NCBI GenBank assembly: GCA_039208045.1
Contig: JBCCRH010000303.1
Coordinates: 1 to 7,955, forward strand
Source of the DNA: JBCCRH01 sp039208045
GTDB lineage: Bacteria; Bacteroidota; Bacteroidia; Chitinophagales; Saprospiraceae
Reading direction: 5' to 3'
DNA length: 7,955 nucleotides
Shown: positions 1 to 6,033 of the stretch, one piece after another
How the letters are laid out: each line of letters opens with the position of its first letter
Numbering within the stretch: position 1 is the first letter of the stretch
Translations under genes and position numbers: made by a program
Notes under the pieces: model-generated
Database searches by the model: none
What the model saw: only the letters and a program-made list of their open reading frames with translations
Told to the model about the DNA's origin: nothing

Positions 1-2
1 AC

Positions 3-1127
3 GGCCCAGTATGGCCCAACCCACCGTGGAGTACCTTCATTTTGCGAAAGCTACTCGAAAACCCCACTTTTAGGCAGACCTTCGTCAATCGCTTTGCCGA
101 TCACCTCAATGTTTCCTTTAGCGAAGCTAGAGTGATGAACAACATCGACTATATCTATCGCATGCTAGAGGATGACATGCCGCGACATCTCCAACGCTGG
201 CGCCTCAGTGAATCTAAATGGCAGCGCGAGGTACAGACCATGCGTGAATTTGCGCTCAAGCGCCCCCGCTATATGCGCATGCACCTAATGGAACGCTTCG
301 AAACGGGCGGCCTGCGCGGGCTGCGCCTGACGGCCAGCCAAGGGGGGATGGTGCTGCTGAATAATCATGTGGAGGTGCGGGGTGCAGGTATCAATGGGCA
401 GTATTTTGAAAATCTGCCGGTAGTACTCAAAGCCGTTCCTGACTATGGCTATCGATTCTCACATTGGGAGGGCATGGATGCCAATGCAACCCTGCGAGAT
501 ATTTACCTCGAATTGCAGTCCAAGCAGACTACTGTCAGAGCAGTTTTTGAAAAATACGCACATCCGTTGGTCGATAAGGTTATGATCAATGAAGTATCGC
601 CGCTCAATAAGCAGGCGGGGGATTGGTTGGAACTCTTTAACTTAACCAATCAAAAAGTGTCGCTGGATGGATGGATACTTACCGATAATAAGAATGAATT
701 TGTATTTCCGCCGATTAGCTTGGCTCCCAATGACTACTTAGTCGTTTGCCAGGATGCATCGAAATTTTCGAAGAGCTATCCCGAAGCCTACAATGTCATC
801 GATGGCTTAGGTTTCGGGCTTAACAAACGACAGGAAACGCTCCGCTTATTTTCGCGCTTGGGCGCGGCAGTAGATAGCTTTTCGTACGAACTCCCTCCCA
901 CAGATTCTACCTTCTCGCTCAGCCTACTGCTCCCTACCCTCGATAATGGGGATACTGACAACTGGGAGTTCCGCATGGGATTGGGCTCTCCCAATGCTCC
1001 CAATCCGTACTATGTAGAAAGCCGTATTCGGGCCGTTCAGGAAGGCTGGATACAGATTGGTGTGGCAGGTGGAGTACTGCTTTTGGGTATCTTATTGCTT
1101 ATTTTAAGGTCGAGAGGTATTCTCTGA
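3..1127 (+). CDS. CotH kinase family protein with lamin-tail domain, C-terminal part (5' end outside window)
   Basis: The frame is open to the left edge: 13 codons precede the TTG at 42 and read as typical CotH sequence (WSTFILRKLLENP...), so the TTG is internal and the true start lies upstream. Visible residues 1-100 match the end of a CotH protein-kinase-like domain (FRQTFVNRFADHLN, then helices to MRMHLMERF). Residues about 105-185 form a beta-rich segment with GYRFSHWEG, resembling the divergent InlB-B/bacterial repeat domains seen after CotH in Bacteroidota. Residues about 191-333 form a lamin-tail domain (MINEVSP, DWLELFN, LDGWILTD, LAPNDYLVV). Residues about 348-370 are a hydrophobic Gly/Leu/Ile helix followed by the short basic tail RSRGIL, so the product is probably anchored in a membrane by its C terminus with the domains outside the cytoplasm. 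CotH proteins are atypical kinases acting on secreted proteins; the substrate here is unknown. The active-site part lies off the window, so activity cannot be judged. The family call is firm; the role is not. Confidence 0.88.
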   Translation, partial: GPVWPNPPWSTFILRKLLENPTFRQTFVNRFADHLNVSFSEARVMNNIDYIYRMLEDDMPRHLQRWRLSESKWQREVQTMREFALKRPRYMRMHLMERFETGGLRGLRLTASQGGMVLLNNHVEVRGAGINGQYFENLPVVLKAVPDYGYRFSHWEGMDANATLRDIYLELQSKQTTVRAVFEKYAHPLVDKVMINEVSPLNKQAGDWLELFNLTNQKVSLDGWILTDNKNEFVFPPISLAPNDYLVVCQDASKFSKSYPEAYNVIDGLGFGLNKRQETLRLFSRLGAAVDSFSYELPPTDSTFSLSLLLPTLDNGDTDNWEFRMGLGSPNAPNPYYVESRIRAVQEGWIQIGVAGGVLLLGILLLILRSRGIL

Positions 1128-1142
1128 TTAAACCTTTTGGCG

Positions 1143-1161
1143 AAAGCCTAGTCTTAGTATC
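1143..1161 (+). repeat. 19-bp direct repeat, copy 1
   Basis: The 19-mer AAAGCCTAGTCTTAGTATC begins 16 bp after the CotH stop codon. An identical copy lies exactly 90 bp downstream, just before the sigma-factor gene. Flanking bases on either side do not match, so identity ends sharply. The word CTTAG inside it is complementary to CTAAG at 1206-1210 and 1217-1221, so alternative pairings are possible in RNA. It could be a duplicated promoter or operator for the sigma operon, or a small dispersed repeat; the sequence alone does not decide. Confidence 0.9.
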
Positions 1162-1189
1162 GTGTAGCAAAAATCAGTTTTAGAGTCAC

Positions 1190-1206
1190 GTGGATTACAA
1201 ATCCAC
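1190..1206 (+). repeat. Small inverted repeat between the two direct-repeat copies
   Basis: GTGGATT at 1190-1196 and AATCCAC at 1200-1206 are perfect complements around a 3-base centre (ACA). An overlapping outer pairing is also possible: CACG at 1187-1190 with CGTG at 1213-1216. The hairpin could be a weak terminator remnant for the CotH gene, although no T-run follows, or an operator dyad. It sits midway between the two 19-bp repeats. Confidence 0.5.
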
Positions 1207-1232
1207 TAAGCGCGTGCTAAGCTTTAAAGAAA

Positions 1233-1251
1233 AAAGCCTAGTCTTAGTATC
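1233..1251 (+). repeat. 19-bp direct repeat, copy 2, next to the sigma gene start
   Basis: This copy is identical to the one at 1143-1161 and ends 24 bp before the ATG of the ECF sigma gene. It is preceded by an A-rich run and the palindrome CTTTAAAG (1222-1229). The position fits a promoter or operator core for the sigma operon, and many ECF sigma factors transcribe their own operon, so it is a candidate autoregulatory site. That role is inferred from position and duplication only. Confidence 0.9.
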
Positions 1252-1265
1252 AAATTCCACAATTT

Positions 1266-1269
1266 GGAG
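1266..1269 (+). promoter_or_regulatory. Shine-Dalgarno-like GGAG deciding the sigma-factor start
   Basis: GGAG lies 6 bases before the ATG at 1276. It overlaps the alternative in-frame TTG at 1264, which would have no upstream site of its own. This favours the ATG start. Such a good match is not the rule at the other genes here; Bacteroidota often start genes without one. Confidence 0.5.
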
Positions 1270-1275
1270 ACACCA

Positions 1276-1830
1276 ATGGCCAACAATACGGATGAGCAAA
1301 TATTACAGTTGCTTGCGCAAAAAGGGAGCTATGAGCGGGGGTTTCGCCTGCTGATCAGTACCTATCAGGAGCGGCTGTACTGGCAAATCCGACGCTTGGT
1401 CATAGAGCATGAGGATGCGAATGATGTGCTGCAAAATTGCTTTATCAAGATTTATAAAAATATTGATCGTTTTAAGGGTAACTCTAAGCTATACACCTGG
1501 CTATATCGGATAGCTACGAATGAGGCGATCACCTTTTTAAATAAAAAACAACGAAAGGCTACCATTGCTATTGATGACGAAGGGTTGCACCTTTCGAACA
1601 AACTAGAGGCCGACACCTATTTTGACGGAAGTCGCGCACAACTACAGCTGCAAAAGGCCCTGTGTACGCTGCCTGAAAAGCAAAGGGCGGTGTTTAATCT
1701 GCGCTATTTTGAAGAAATGAGTTATAAAGATATGTCGGCCGTGATGGGTACTTCCGTAGGGGCACTAAAAGCATCCTACCACCACGCAGTCAAAAAAATA
1801 GAACACTATCTAAAGAGTGTTGAAATATAA
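1276..1830 (+). CDS. ECF-type RNA polymerase sigma factor
   Basis: This 184-residue protein has the two-domain layout of extracytoplasmic-function sigma-70 factors. Residues about 20-90 are sigma region 2: FRLLISTYQERLYWQIRRLV, then the EDANDVLQNCFIKIYKNI block and KLYTWLYRIATNEA, the -10 recognition and core-binding part. Residues about 125-180 are region 4: LPEKQRAVFNLRYFEEMSYKDMS followed by the helix-turn-helix MGTSVGALKASYHHAVKKI that reads the -35 element. There is no region 1.1 or 3, as expected for the class. The ATG at 1276 is preferred to the TTG four codons upstream because of the GGAG at 1266-1269. Six bases after its stop the anti-sigma-like gene begins, then a Spy-like secreted protein, so the three are almost certainly co-transcribed and this factor is probably held inactive by its neighbour until an envelope signal arrives. 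The target regulon is unknown; autoregulation through the upstream repeats is plausible. The family assignment is secure. Confidence 0.95.
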   Translation: MANNTDEQILQLLAQKGSYERGFRLLISTYQERLYWQIRRLVIEHEDANDVLQNCFIKIYKNIDRFKGNSKLYTWLYRIATNEAITFLNKKQRKATIAIDDEGLHLSNKLEADTYFDGSRAQLQLQKALCTLPEKQRAVFNLRYFEEMSYKDMSAVMGTSVGALKASYHHAVKKIEHYLKSVEI

Positions 1831-1836
1831 CATACA

Positions 1837-2367
1837 ATGGATCAACAAGAGGAAATAAATAAAGAACTGAACGAGCTTTCGCCTTTTTTGGCGAAGCTGA
1901 AAAAAGAGCCGGACGGCTTCGAGGTACCACATAACTATTTCAAGGCGTTGCCCGATGAGATCATGAGTCGCATCGAGGCGGAAGAGCAGTCGAGTCGCTC
2001 AGAGGCGCCTGGTTTTAGCTGGCTACAGCAATGGCAAGCGGCATTACAAGGACTACTGCAACCTCAGTACGCGATGGCACTAGCTAGCGTAGTACTCCTG
2101 CTGGTAGCTACTTGGTGGTGGTTTGCACCAAATAGTGCTATGGCGGAGCAAGAAAATGTATTTGCTACCTTGAGTGAGGAAGAGATTCTCAACTATATAG
2201 ATGACCATATTGATACCTTCGGGCCGGAGCTTGTGACGGTAGTAGAGCAAGCCGATCAGCCTACAGACTTACTCCCTGCGCTTCCAATTGAGGACGCAGA
2301 GGCGGAAGAATATTTAGATGAAATCTTGAATGAATTGGACGATGCGGAATTGGAAGAATTATTATAA
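1837..2367 (+). CDS. Single-pass membrane protein in the anti-sigma-factor position
   Basis: This 176-residue protein begins 6 bp after the sigma gene. Residues 1-75 form a polar, probably cytoplasmic region with the motif FEVPHNYFKALPDEIMSRI (28-46), a pattern I recognise from Bacteroidota proteins encoded next to ECF sigma factors. Residues about 78-96 are one strong membrane helix (MALASVVLLLVATWWWF). Residues 97-176 would be periplasmic and are strikingly acidic, with LSEEEILNYIDDHID and an Asp/Glu-rich C-terminal end (DEILNELDDAELEELL). No HxxxCxxC zinc-binding anti-sigma motif is present; the sequence contains no cysteine at all. The layout (cytoplasmic head, one span, outside tail) and the gene order suggest it binds and restrains the sigma factor while its acidic tail may contact the basic secreted protein encoded next. 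The membrane topology is well supported; the anti-sigma role is inferred from context. Confidence 0.7.
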   Translation: MDQQEEINKELNELSPFLAKLKKEPDGFEVPHNYFKALPDEIMSRIEAEEQSSRSEAPGFSWLQQWQAALQGLLQPQYAMALASVVLLLVATWWWFAPNSAMAEQENVFATLSEEEILNYIDDHIDTFGPELVTVVEQADQPTDLLPALPIEDAEAEEYLDEILNELDDAELEELL

Positions 2368-2379
2368 CAACCACCAGGA

Positions 2380-2850
2380 ATGAACAAGAAAACTATTTTA
2401 ACCCTCGCATTGGTATTTAGTCTTTTTGGGGGGCTTTACGCCCAAATAGTAGACGACTATGAAGAAAATGTAGGCAGTAAAGTAAAAGCTGCCAGAGTCG
2501 CCTACATCACCGAGCGCCTCGGCATGACTCCCGAAGAATCCAGCGCTTTTTGGGCCCTCAATAATCAATTTGAGCAAGAACGGCGGGCTATTCGAGCGCA
2601 ATATAAACCTAAGCGCGGCGTAGAGACCATGTCTGATACGGAAGCGAGTCAGTTTATTGAGCAACGCTTCGAGATGGAGCAGAAGCTACTGAATCTGAAG
2701 AAAGCGTATTATCCTAAGTTTAAAGCTATTATTTCGCCAGCGAAAATTGCTTTGTTCTCTAAGGCGGAGCGGGAGTTTCGGAAAACGTTGCTGAGAAAGC
2801 TGGGAGAGAAACGGAAAAATAACCGCAAGCGCAGATTTGGTAATAACTAA
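2380..2850 (+). CDS. Secreted Spy/CpxP-like helical protein, putative periplasmic sensor
   Basis: This 156-residue protein has a clear signal peptide: MNKK, a hydrophobic core to about residue 18, and probable cleavage after LYA at residue 21. The mature part is helical and highly charged. It carries LGMTPEESSAFWALNNQFEQERRAI (47-71) and a second, weaker repeat around ISPAKIALFSKAEREFRKTLL (118-138), in the places where Spy/CpxP/CnrX-type proteins have their LTxxQ motifs. The C terminus is very basic (KLGEKRKNNRKRRFG). Spy/CpxP relatives are periplasmic chaperones or metal and envelope-stress sensors; CnrX works with an anti-sigma factor and an ECF sigma factor. The gene starts 12 bp after the anti-sigma-like gene and closes the operon, so a role as periplasmic modulator of that pair is likely. 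There is no His/Met-rich metal site. The opposite charge of this tail and the acidic tail of its neighbour is suggestive only. Confidence 0.72.
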   Translation: MNKKTILTLALVFSLFGGLYAQIVDDYEENVGSKVKAARVAYITERLGMTPEESSAFWALNNQFEQERRAIRAQYKPKRGVETMSDTEASQFIEQRFEMEQKLLNLKKAYYPKFKAIISPAKIALFSKAEREFRKTLLRKLGEKRKNNRKRRFGNN

Positions 2851-2884
2851 GAGCAATGCGCTAAGTTTGGTATATTCGAGCGTC

Positions 2885-2919
2885 CAAATCGGTATCTACC
2901 CCTGGTGGATACCGATTTG
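2885..2919 (+). terminator. Strong hairpin after the sigma operon, probable terminator or mRNA 3'-end structure
   Basis: Twelve contiguous perfect pairs (2885-2896 with 2908-2919) continue through one G-U pair and three more G-C/A-T pairs to a 3-base loop (CCT, 2901-2903). It starts 34 bases after the stop of the Spy-like gene and ends 17 bases before the permease ATG. Only a broken T-rich stretch follows (TGTGGTTTAAAC), so classic intrinsic termination is not assured. It could instead be a processing or stabilising stem, or a dyad operator for the permease. It does mark a boundary between the two transcription units. Confidence 0.5.
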
Positions 2920-2936
2920 TGGTTTAAACTATACCT

Positions 2937-3845
2937 ATGAGTCCTACTCTAAAAGCGCATATTGCTCTATTCTTAGTCGCCCTCATTTACGGTGCCAACT
3001 ATACCATCGCGAAAATCGTGATGGATGGGGGCTACTTACATCCTGTAAGCTTCATTCTCCTGCGCATAGCCACTGCCACTACCCTATTTGTACTATTTCA
3101 TCGCCTTTTTATTAAAGAAAAAATAGCCCGTAAAGATTATGGCCGCCTGGCTTTGTGCGGCCTATTTGGCGTGGCCATTAACCAACTCTTCTTTCTGATG
3201 GGCCTTAACTGGACAAGTCCAATCAATGCTTCCCTAATTATGACCACCACTCCTATATTGGTACTGATTGTATCGGCGATCTTGCTGGGCGAGCGCATCA
3301 CGAGCCTCAAGGTACTTGGCATCCTCGTGGGTGCGGTGGGTGCGGGGCTGCTTATTGCTTATGGCAAAAAAGTGAGTTTTGATAGTCAGGGCCTGCTGGG
3401 GGATCTTATGATTTTTATCAATGCTTCTTCTTATGGACTCTACCTGGTACTTGCCCGCAAACTCATGAAAAAATACCACCCCATTACCGTCGTCAAGTGG
3501 GTATTCATCTTTGGCTTACTCTATGTTACCCCCATCAGTTCGCCCTATATTGTTCATACTGATTGGGCTAGTTTTTCGTTGGGTATTTGGCTGGCAGTGG
3601 GCTATGTATTGGTCTTCACTACCTTTTTTGCTTATTTATTTAATGCCTATGCGCTTTCGGTGGTTAGCCCGTCTATTGTGAGCATTTACATTTATTTACA
3701 ACCCCTGCTGGCAAGTTTGATTGCCATACTTTGGGGGGTGGATGTACTGACTTCCGTCAAATTACTGGCAGGGACTTTCATTTTTGTGGGCGTCTACTTA
3801 GTTAGCTTTGCTGGGAGAAGGCGAGTAGTATCAAAATTAGATTAA
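2937..3845 (+). CDS. EamA/DMT-superfamily permease
   Basis: This 302-residue integral membrane protein has about ten hydrophobic helices (roughly 8-28, 36-56, 69-90, 96-117, 126-143, 153-174, 186-203, 213-235, 243-266 and 272-292), arranged as the two five-helix EamA halves of the drug/metabolite transporter superfamily. Recognisable pieces are the first helix ALIYGANYTIAK, the fourth-helix segment TTTPILVLIVSAILLGER with the usual Glu after the helix, and the matching second-half segment YIYLQPLLASLIAILWG, in which the usual Glu is replaced (GVD). The short basic C terminus (GRRRVVSKLD) is expected to be cytoplasmic. Family members export or import amino acids, nucleotides, sugars or other metabolites across the inner membrane, and the substrate cannot be read from the sequence. 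It stands between a hairpin and an AT-rich spacer, so it is probably transcribed alone. The length is typical. Confidence 0.92.
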   Translation: MSPTLKAHIALFLVALIYGANYTIAKIVMDGGYLHPVSFILLRIATATTLFVLFHRLFIKEKIARKDYGRLALCGLFGVAINQLFFLMGLNWTSPINASLIMTTTPILVLIVSAILLGERITSLKVLGILVGAVGAGLLIAYGKKVSFDSQGLLGDLMIFINASSYGLYLVLARKLMKKYHPITVVKWVFIFGLLYVTPISSPYIVHTDWASFSLGIWLAVGYVLVFTTFFAYLFNAYALSVVSPSIVSIYIYLQPLLASLIAILWGVDVLTSVKLLAGTFIFVGVYLVSFAGRRRVVSKLD

Positions 3846-4084
3846 TTACTATTTATTCAATATGTAAAAATTATAAATATCAAAATTGACAAATAAATAT
3901 AATTCCTAACGTATTAATTTGCAACCACTTAGAGTCAAATTGACCACTTACCCTTCAAAAGCAACCGTTCCCTTAATCAGTTAAAAAAAGCCTGCATCTA
4001 TGGCATCTTTTGTAGTATCTTGTACGTAAGACGACGTATTGAGATTACATTTTAAGGAATAGATAGCATTTTACACAAGGTCTT
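3846..4084. other. AT-rich intergenic spacer before the TPR gene
   Basis: These 239 bases contain no convincing gene. The first 70 are very AT-rich. Small repeated words are visible: CCACTTA at 3925-3931 and 3944-3950, and GCAACC at 3921-3926 and 3961-3966. AAAAG at 3986-3990 and CTTTT at 4007-4011 flank a poorly paired centre, at best a weak terminator for the permease. TACGT and ACGTA at 4023-4027 and 4034-4038 form a short dyad. Confidence 0.6.
4019..4053 (+). promoter_or_regulatory. Candidate Bacteroidota-type promoter for the TPR gene
   Basis: TACATTTT at 4046-4053 matches seven of eight positions of the Bacteroidota -7 consensus TAnnTTTG. CTTG at 4019-4022 could serve as the -33 element (consensus TTTG). 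The 23-base spacing is longer than the usual 19 or so, which weakens the call. Transcription would start about 25 bases before the ATG at 4085. Confidence 0.25.
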
Positions 4085-5473
4085 ATGAAAGAGAAAAGCT
4101 ATATCGACGATTTGATTTTAGCCTACGAAGCACTCTCGCAAAAGGGGCATCAGCACCATTTTGAAGAGGAAGCTTTCTTGCAACTAATCGATTATTTTGC
4201 GCAGCAAAATCAAATCAATCGAGCTATCCAGGTGGCTGCGCATGCCTTTGAGACGTACCCCTTTTCGTTAGAGTTAGCTTTGCGCAAAATAGAATTACTA
4301 CTAGATACTTATCAAGTACACGATGCCCTCCAGACGATTCACCTAGCCGAACATATTGCCCCCTACGATGCTGAACTTAGCTTACAAAAAGCAAAAACTT
4401 TGGCCATGCAAGGGGATTATTTAGCAGCCAATGCGTTGCTCGATCAACTAAAAAGTACTGCTTCTACCGATCTACTTACTGATATTTTCCTTTTAGAAGC
4501 CTTCATTTTCGAGCAATCGGAAGAATATGAGGCGATGTTTTACACCTTAAAAAATGCCATCCTTGAAAATCCAACTAGTGAGGAGGCGCTCTACAAGTTT
4601 GGCATTTGCATTGAGTTGACTAAAAAATTTGAAGAAAGTATCTTATTCCATCAGGAATTGTTGGATCGCAACGCTTATGCGGCGCAAGCTTGGTACAACT
4701 TGGGGCAGGCTTACGCTTATTTAGGGGATTACCTGCCTGCCATTGAAGCCTATGAGTTTGCTATTGTTAGCAACGAGCACTTTGAGCAAGCGTATCGCGA
4801 TGTTGCTGACCTTTGCTTTGAAGTACAACAGTTTCGAAAGGCGGTGAAGTGGTATGAAGAATTGTTAGAGCAGTTTGAGCCTGAGGCGGAAGTATATTTC
4901 AAAATTGGCGCTTGTAATCAGCGATTGGGGCGCACGACCATTGCTCGCACCTTCTTCCAACAGTCGCTCACCCTTGATCCTTTTAATGATGAGGTGTATT
5001 TCGCTATTGCGGAATCCTACCAGCAAGAGCGCAACTGGCAATTAGCGGTAAGCAATTACCAGAAGGCCATTACAATAGAAAATAATCGAGAAGAATATTT
5101 TGGTGCCTTAGCACATGCCTACGTCCAACTCGATGAGTTGGAGGCTGCCGAAACCAACTTTCAAAAGGCAATTGACATTGCTCCTGAACAACCCGAATAC
5201 TGGGTAAGTTACGCTTCCTTCCTGCTGCTCGAAGATCGAGCAGCAGATGCATTTGATTTGCTAGAAGAAGCCGACGAGTATACTACAGGTGCTGCACTAA
5301 CCTACATCAAAATTGCTTGCTTATTCATAGAAGGTCGGCGCCAGGAGGCTTTTTACTGGCTGGGAGAAGCCCTTATGGAGGATTATCAATTGTATACCCT
5401 CTTGTTTAAGCTATGTCCTGAGTTGCAGCATGATAATAGTGTGCTAAATTTGATCTCTAGCTACGCTTCCTGA
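4085..5473 (+). CDS. Tetratricopeptide-repeat (TPR) protein, cytoplasmic scaffold
   Basis: This 462-residue protein is helical from end to end and built from about ten or more 34-residue TPR units. The clearest are residues 200-233 (AWYNLGQAYAYLGDYLPAIEAYEFAI), 268-300 (VYFKIGACNQRLGRTTIARTFFQQSLTLDP), 301-334 (VYFAIAESYQQERNWQLAVSNYQKAI) and 335-368 (YFGALAHAYVQLDELEAAETNFQKAI). Earlier units, about 30-165, are more diverged. There is no signal peptide or membrane helix, so it should be cytoplasmic. TPR arrays bind other proteins; no catalytic domain is attached and no partner is evident. AAGG at 4077-4080 is a modest ribosome-binding site. The gene stands alone on the + strand and converges with the CIA30 gene 20 bp downstream. 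The family call is certain; the function is unknown. Confidence 0.93.
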   Translation: MKEKSYIDDLILAYEALSQKGHQHHFEEEAFLQLIDYFAQQNQINRAIQVAAHAFETYPFSLELALRKIELLLDTYQVHDALQTIHLAEHIAPYDAELSLQKAKTLAMQGDYLAANALLDQLKSTASTDLLTDIFLLEAFIFEQSEEYEAMFYTLKNAILENPTSEEALYKFGICIELTKKFEESILFHQELLDRNAYAAQAWYNLGQAYAYLGDYLPAIEAYEFAIVSNEHFEQAYRDVADLCFEVQQFRKAVKWYEELLEQFEPEAEVYFKIGACNQRLGRTTIARTFFQQSLTLDPFNDEVYFAIAESYQQERNWQLAVSNYQKAITIENNREEYFGALAHAYVQLDELEAAETNFQKAIDIAPEQPEYWVSYASFLLLEDRAADAFDLLEEADEYTTGAALTYIKIACLFIEGRRQEAFYWLGEALMEDYQLYTLLFKLCPELQHDNSVLNLISSYAS

Positions 5474-5493
5474 TCACATCACTCTACCAGGAA
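5467..5493. terminator. Weak inverted repeat in the 20-bp convergent gap
   Basis: TTCCTG at 5467-5472, overlapping the TPR stop codon, and CAGGAA at 5488-5493, abutting the CIA30 stop codon, are complementary across a 15-base loop. The stem is only six pairs, and a loose T-rich stretch follows on the + side (TTATTTC). It may be a minimal bidirectional terminator shared by the two converging genes, but the stem is short enough to be chance. Confidence 0.25.
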
Positions 5494-6033
5494 TTATTTC
5501 AACTCAATGTAGTCAATGTCTAGCTGGAAAGGCTTGGCTGCTTTATCGTTGGTGATAATGCCAAGGCGTATGACGTTTTGGAGGTTCTTATCCGTCATCT
5601 TTTTACCTTGCTTCCGGCCAACCACATACTCGTCAAAGTCTCTTAGGCTAAAGACTAATTCTTGCCACTCCTCCGTTGCATCAAACGTTACTTTGTAATT
5701 GGGGTAAAACCAAGTTCTGCTCGTTTCTAGTACCATCCCAAAGCTAGAGCCGTCCCCGCGCACGCGCATACGCAGTTCTTTATACTCGCTCAAATCCATA
5801 CTGCCATACGGACTGCGCATCGAGGCAAAACCACCGTTATTTTCCAAGGAAATCGTACCAGCAAAGCGCAGGTGATCTTCGCTGTAGTCGATAGTAGAAG
5901 CAGAACGCCCTCCCATCACCCCATCGTTGAGGATACGCCAGGTCTGGCCTGCTTTTTCTTTACCAAAATCAATCATCATCGGCTCCATACTAGATAACAG
6001 TATAGCCCCTAAAATAAGCATCAAAGACTTCAT
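5494..6033 (-). CDS. CIA30-family protein
   Basis: This 179-residue protein has an N-terminal hydrophobic stretch (MKSLMLILGAILLSS) that looks like a short signal peptide without a lipobox cysteine, so export is likely but not certain. The rest is a single beta-rich CIA30 domain (complex I intermediate-associated protein 30 family, a galactose-binding-like jelly roll). The family hallmarks are visible: ILNDGVMGGRSAS (34-46), FAGTISLENNGGFASMRS (57-74), the L-LRVRGDG-type strand (87-95), TSRTWFYPNYKVTF (104-117) and the closing DIDYIEL strand. In mitochondria the family name-giver helps complex I assembly; bacterial members are mostly uncharacterised and often exported, so that role should not be transferred. 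The gene lies 85 bp after the ROK kinase gene on the same strand and may share its transcript. Its start codon is flanked by an 11-bp inverted repeat. Confidence 0.85.
   Translation of the reverse strand: MKSLMLILGAILLSSMEPMMIDFGKEKAGQTWRILNDGVMGGRSASTIDYSEDHLRFAGTISLENNGGFASMRSPYGSMDLSEYKELRMRVRGDGSSFGMVLETSRTWFYPNYKVTFDATEEWQELVFSLRDFDEYVVGRKQGKKMTDKNLQNVIRLGIITNDKAAKPFQLDIDYIELK

Noticed and set aside
42..44. TTG as a start codon for the CotH protein
   Set aside because: The frame is open upstream to the window edge and the upstream codons encode typical CotH sequence, so this is an internal Leu codon.
1143..1251. Miniature transposable element or CRISPR remnant for the 19-bp repeats
   Set aside because: There are no terminal inverted repeats or target duplications, and only two copies. 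A 71-base spacing is too long for a CRISPR spacer and no cas gene is present.
1264..1266. TTG start for the sigma factor, four codons before the ATG
   Set aside because: It overlaps the GGAG that is well placed for the ATG at 1276 and adds no conserved residues.
2398..2664. Reverse-strand open frame of 88 codons under the Spy-like gene
   Set aside because: It lies wholly inside a gene with a clear signal peptide and family features, and its own translation resembles nothing I know.
2837..3115. Forward open frame of 92 codons across the hairpin and into the permease
   Set aside because: It overlaps the permease start in another frame, runs through the palindrome and has a random composition.
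3137..3479. Two reverse-strand open frames inside the permease gene
   Set aside because: They are antisense to a clear ten-helix transporter and have no start context or family resemblance.
3886..3921. Promoter from TTGAC at 3886 with TTAATTTG at 3914-3921
   Set aside because: The spacing of about 25 bases after TTG and the position more than 160 bases before the TPR start make it no better than chance in such AT-rich sequence.
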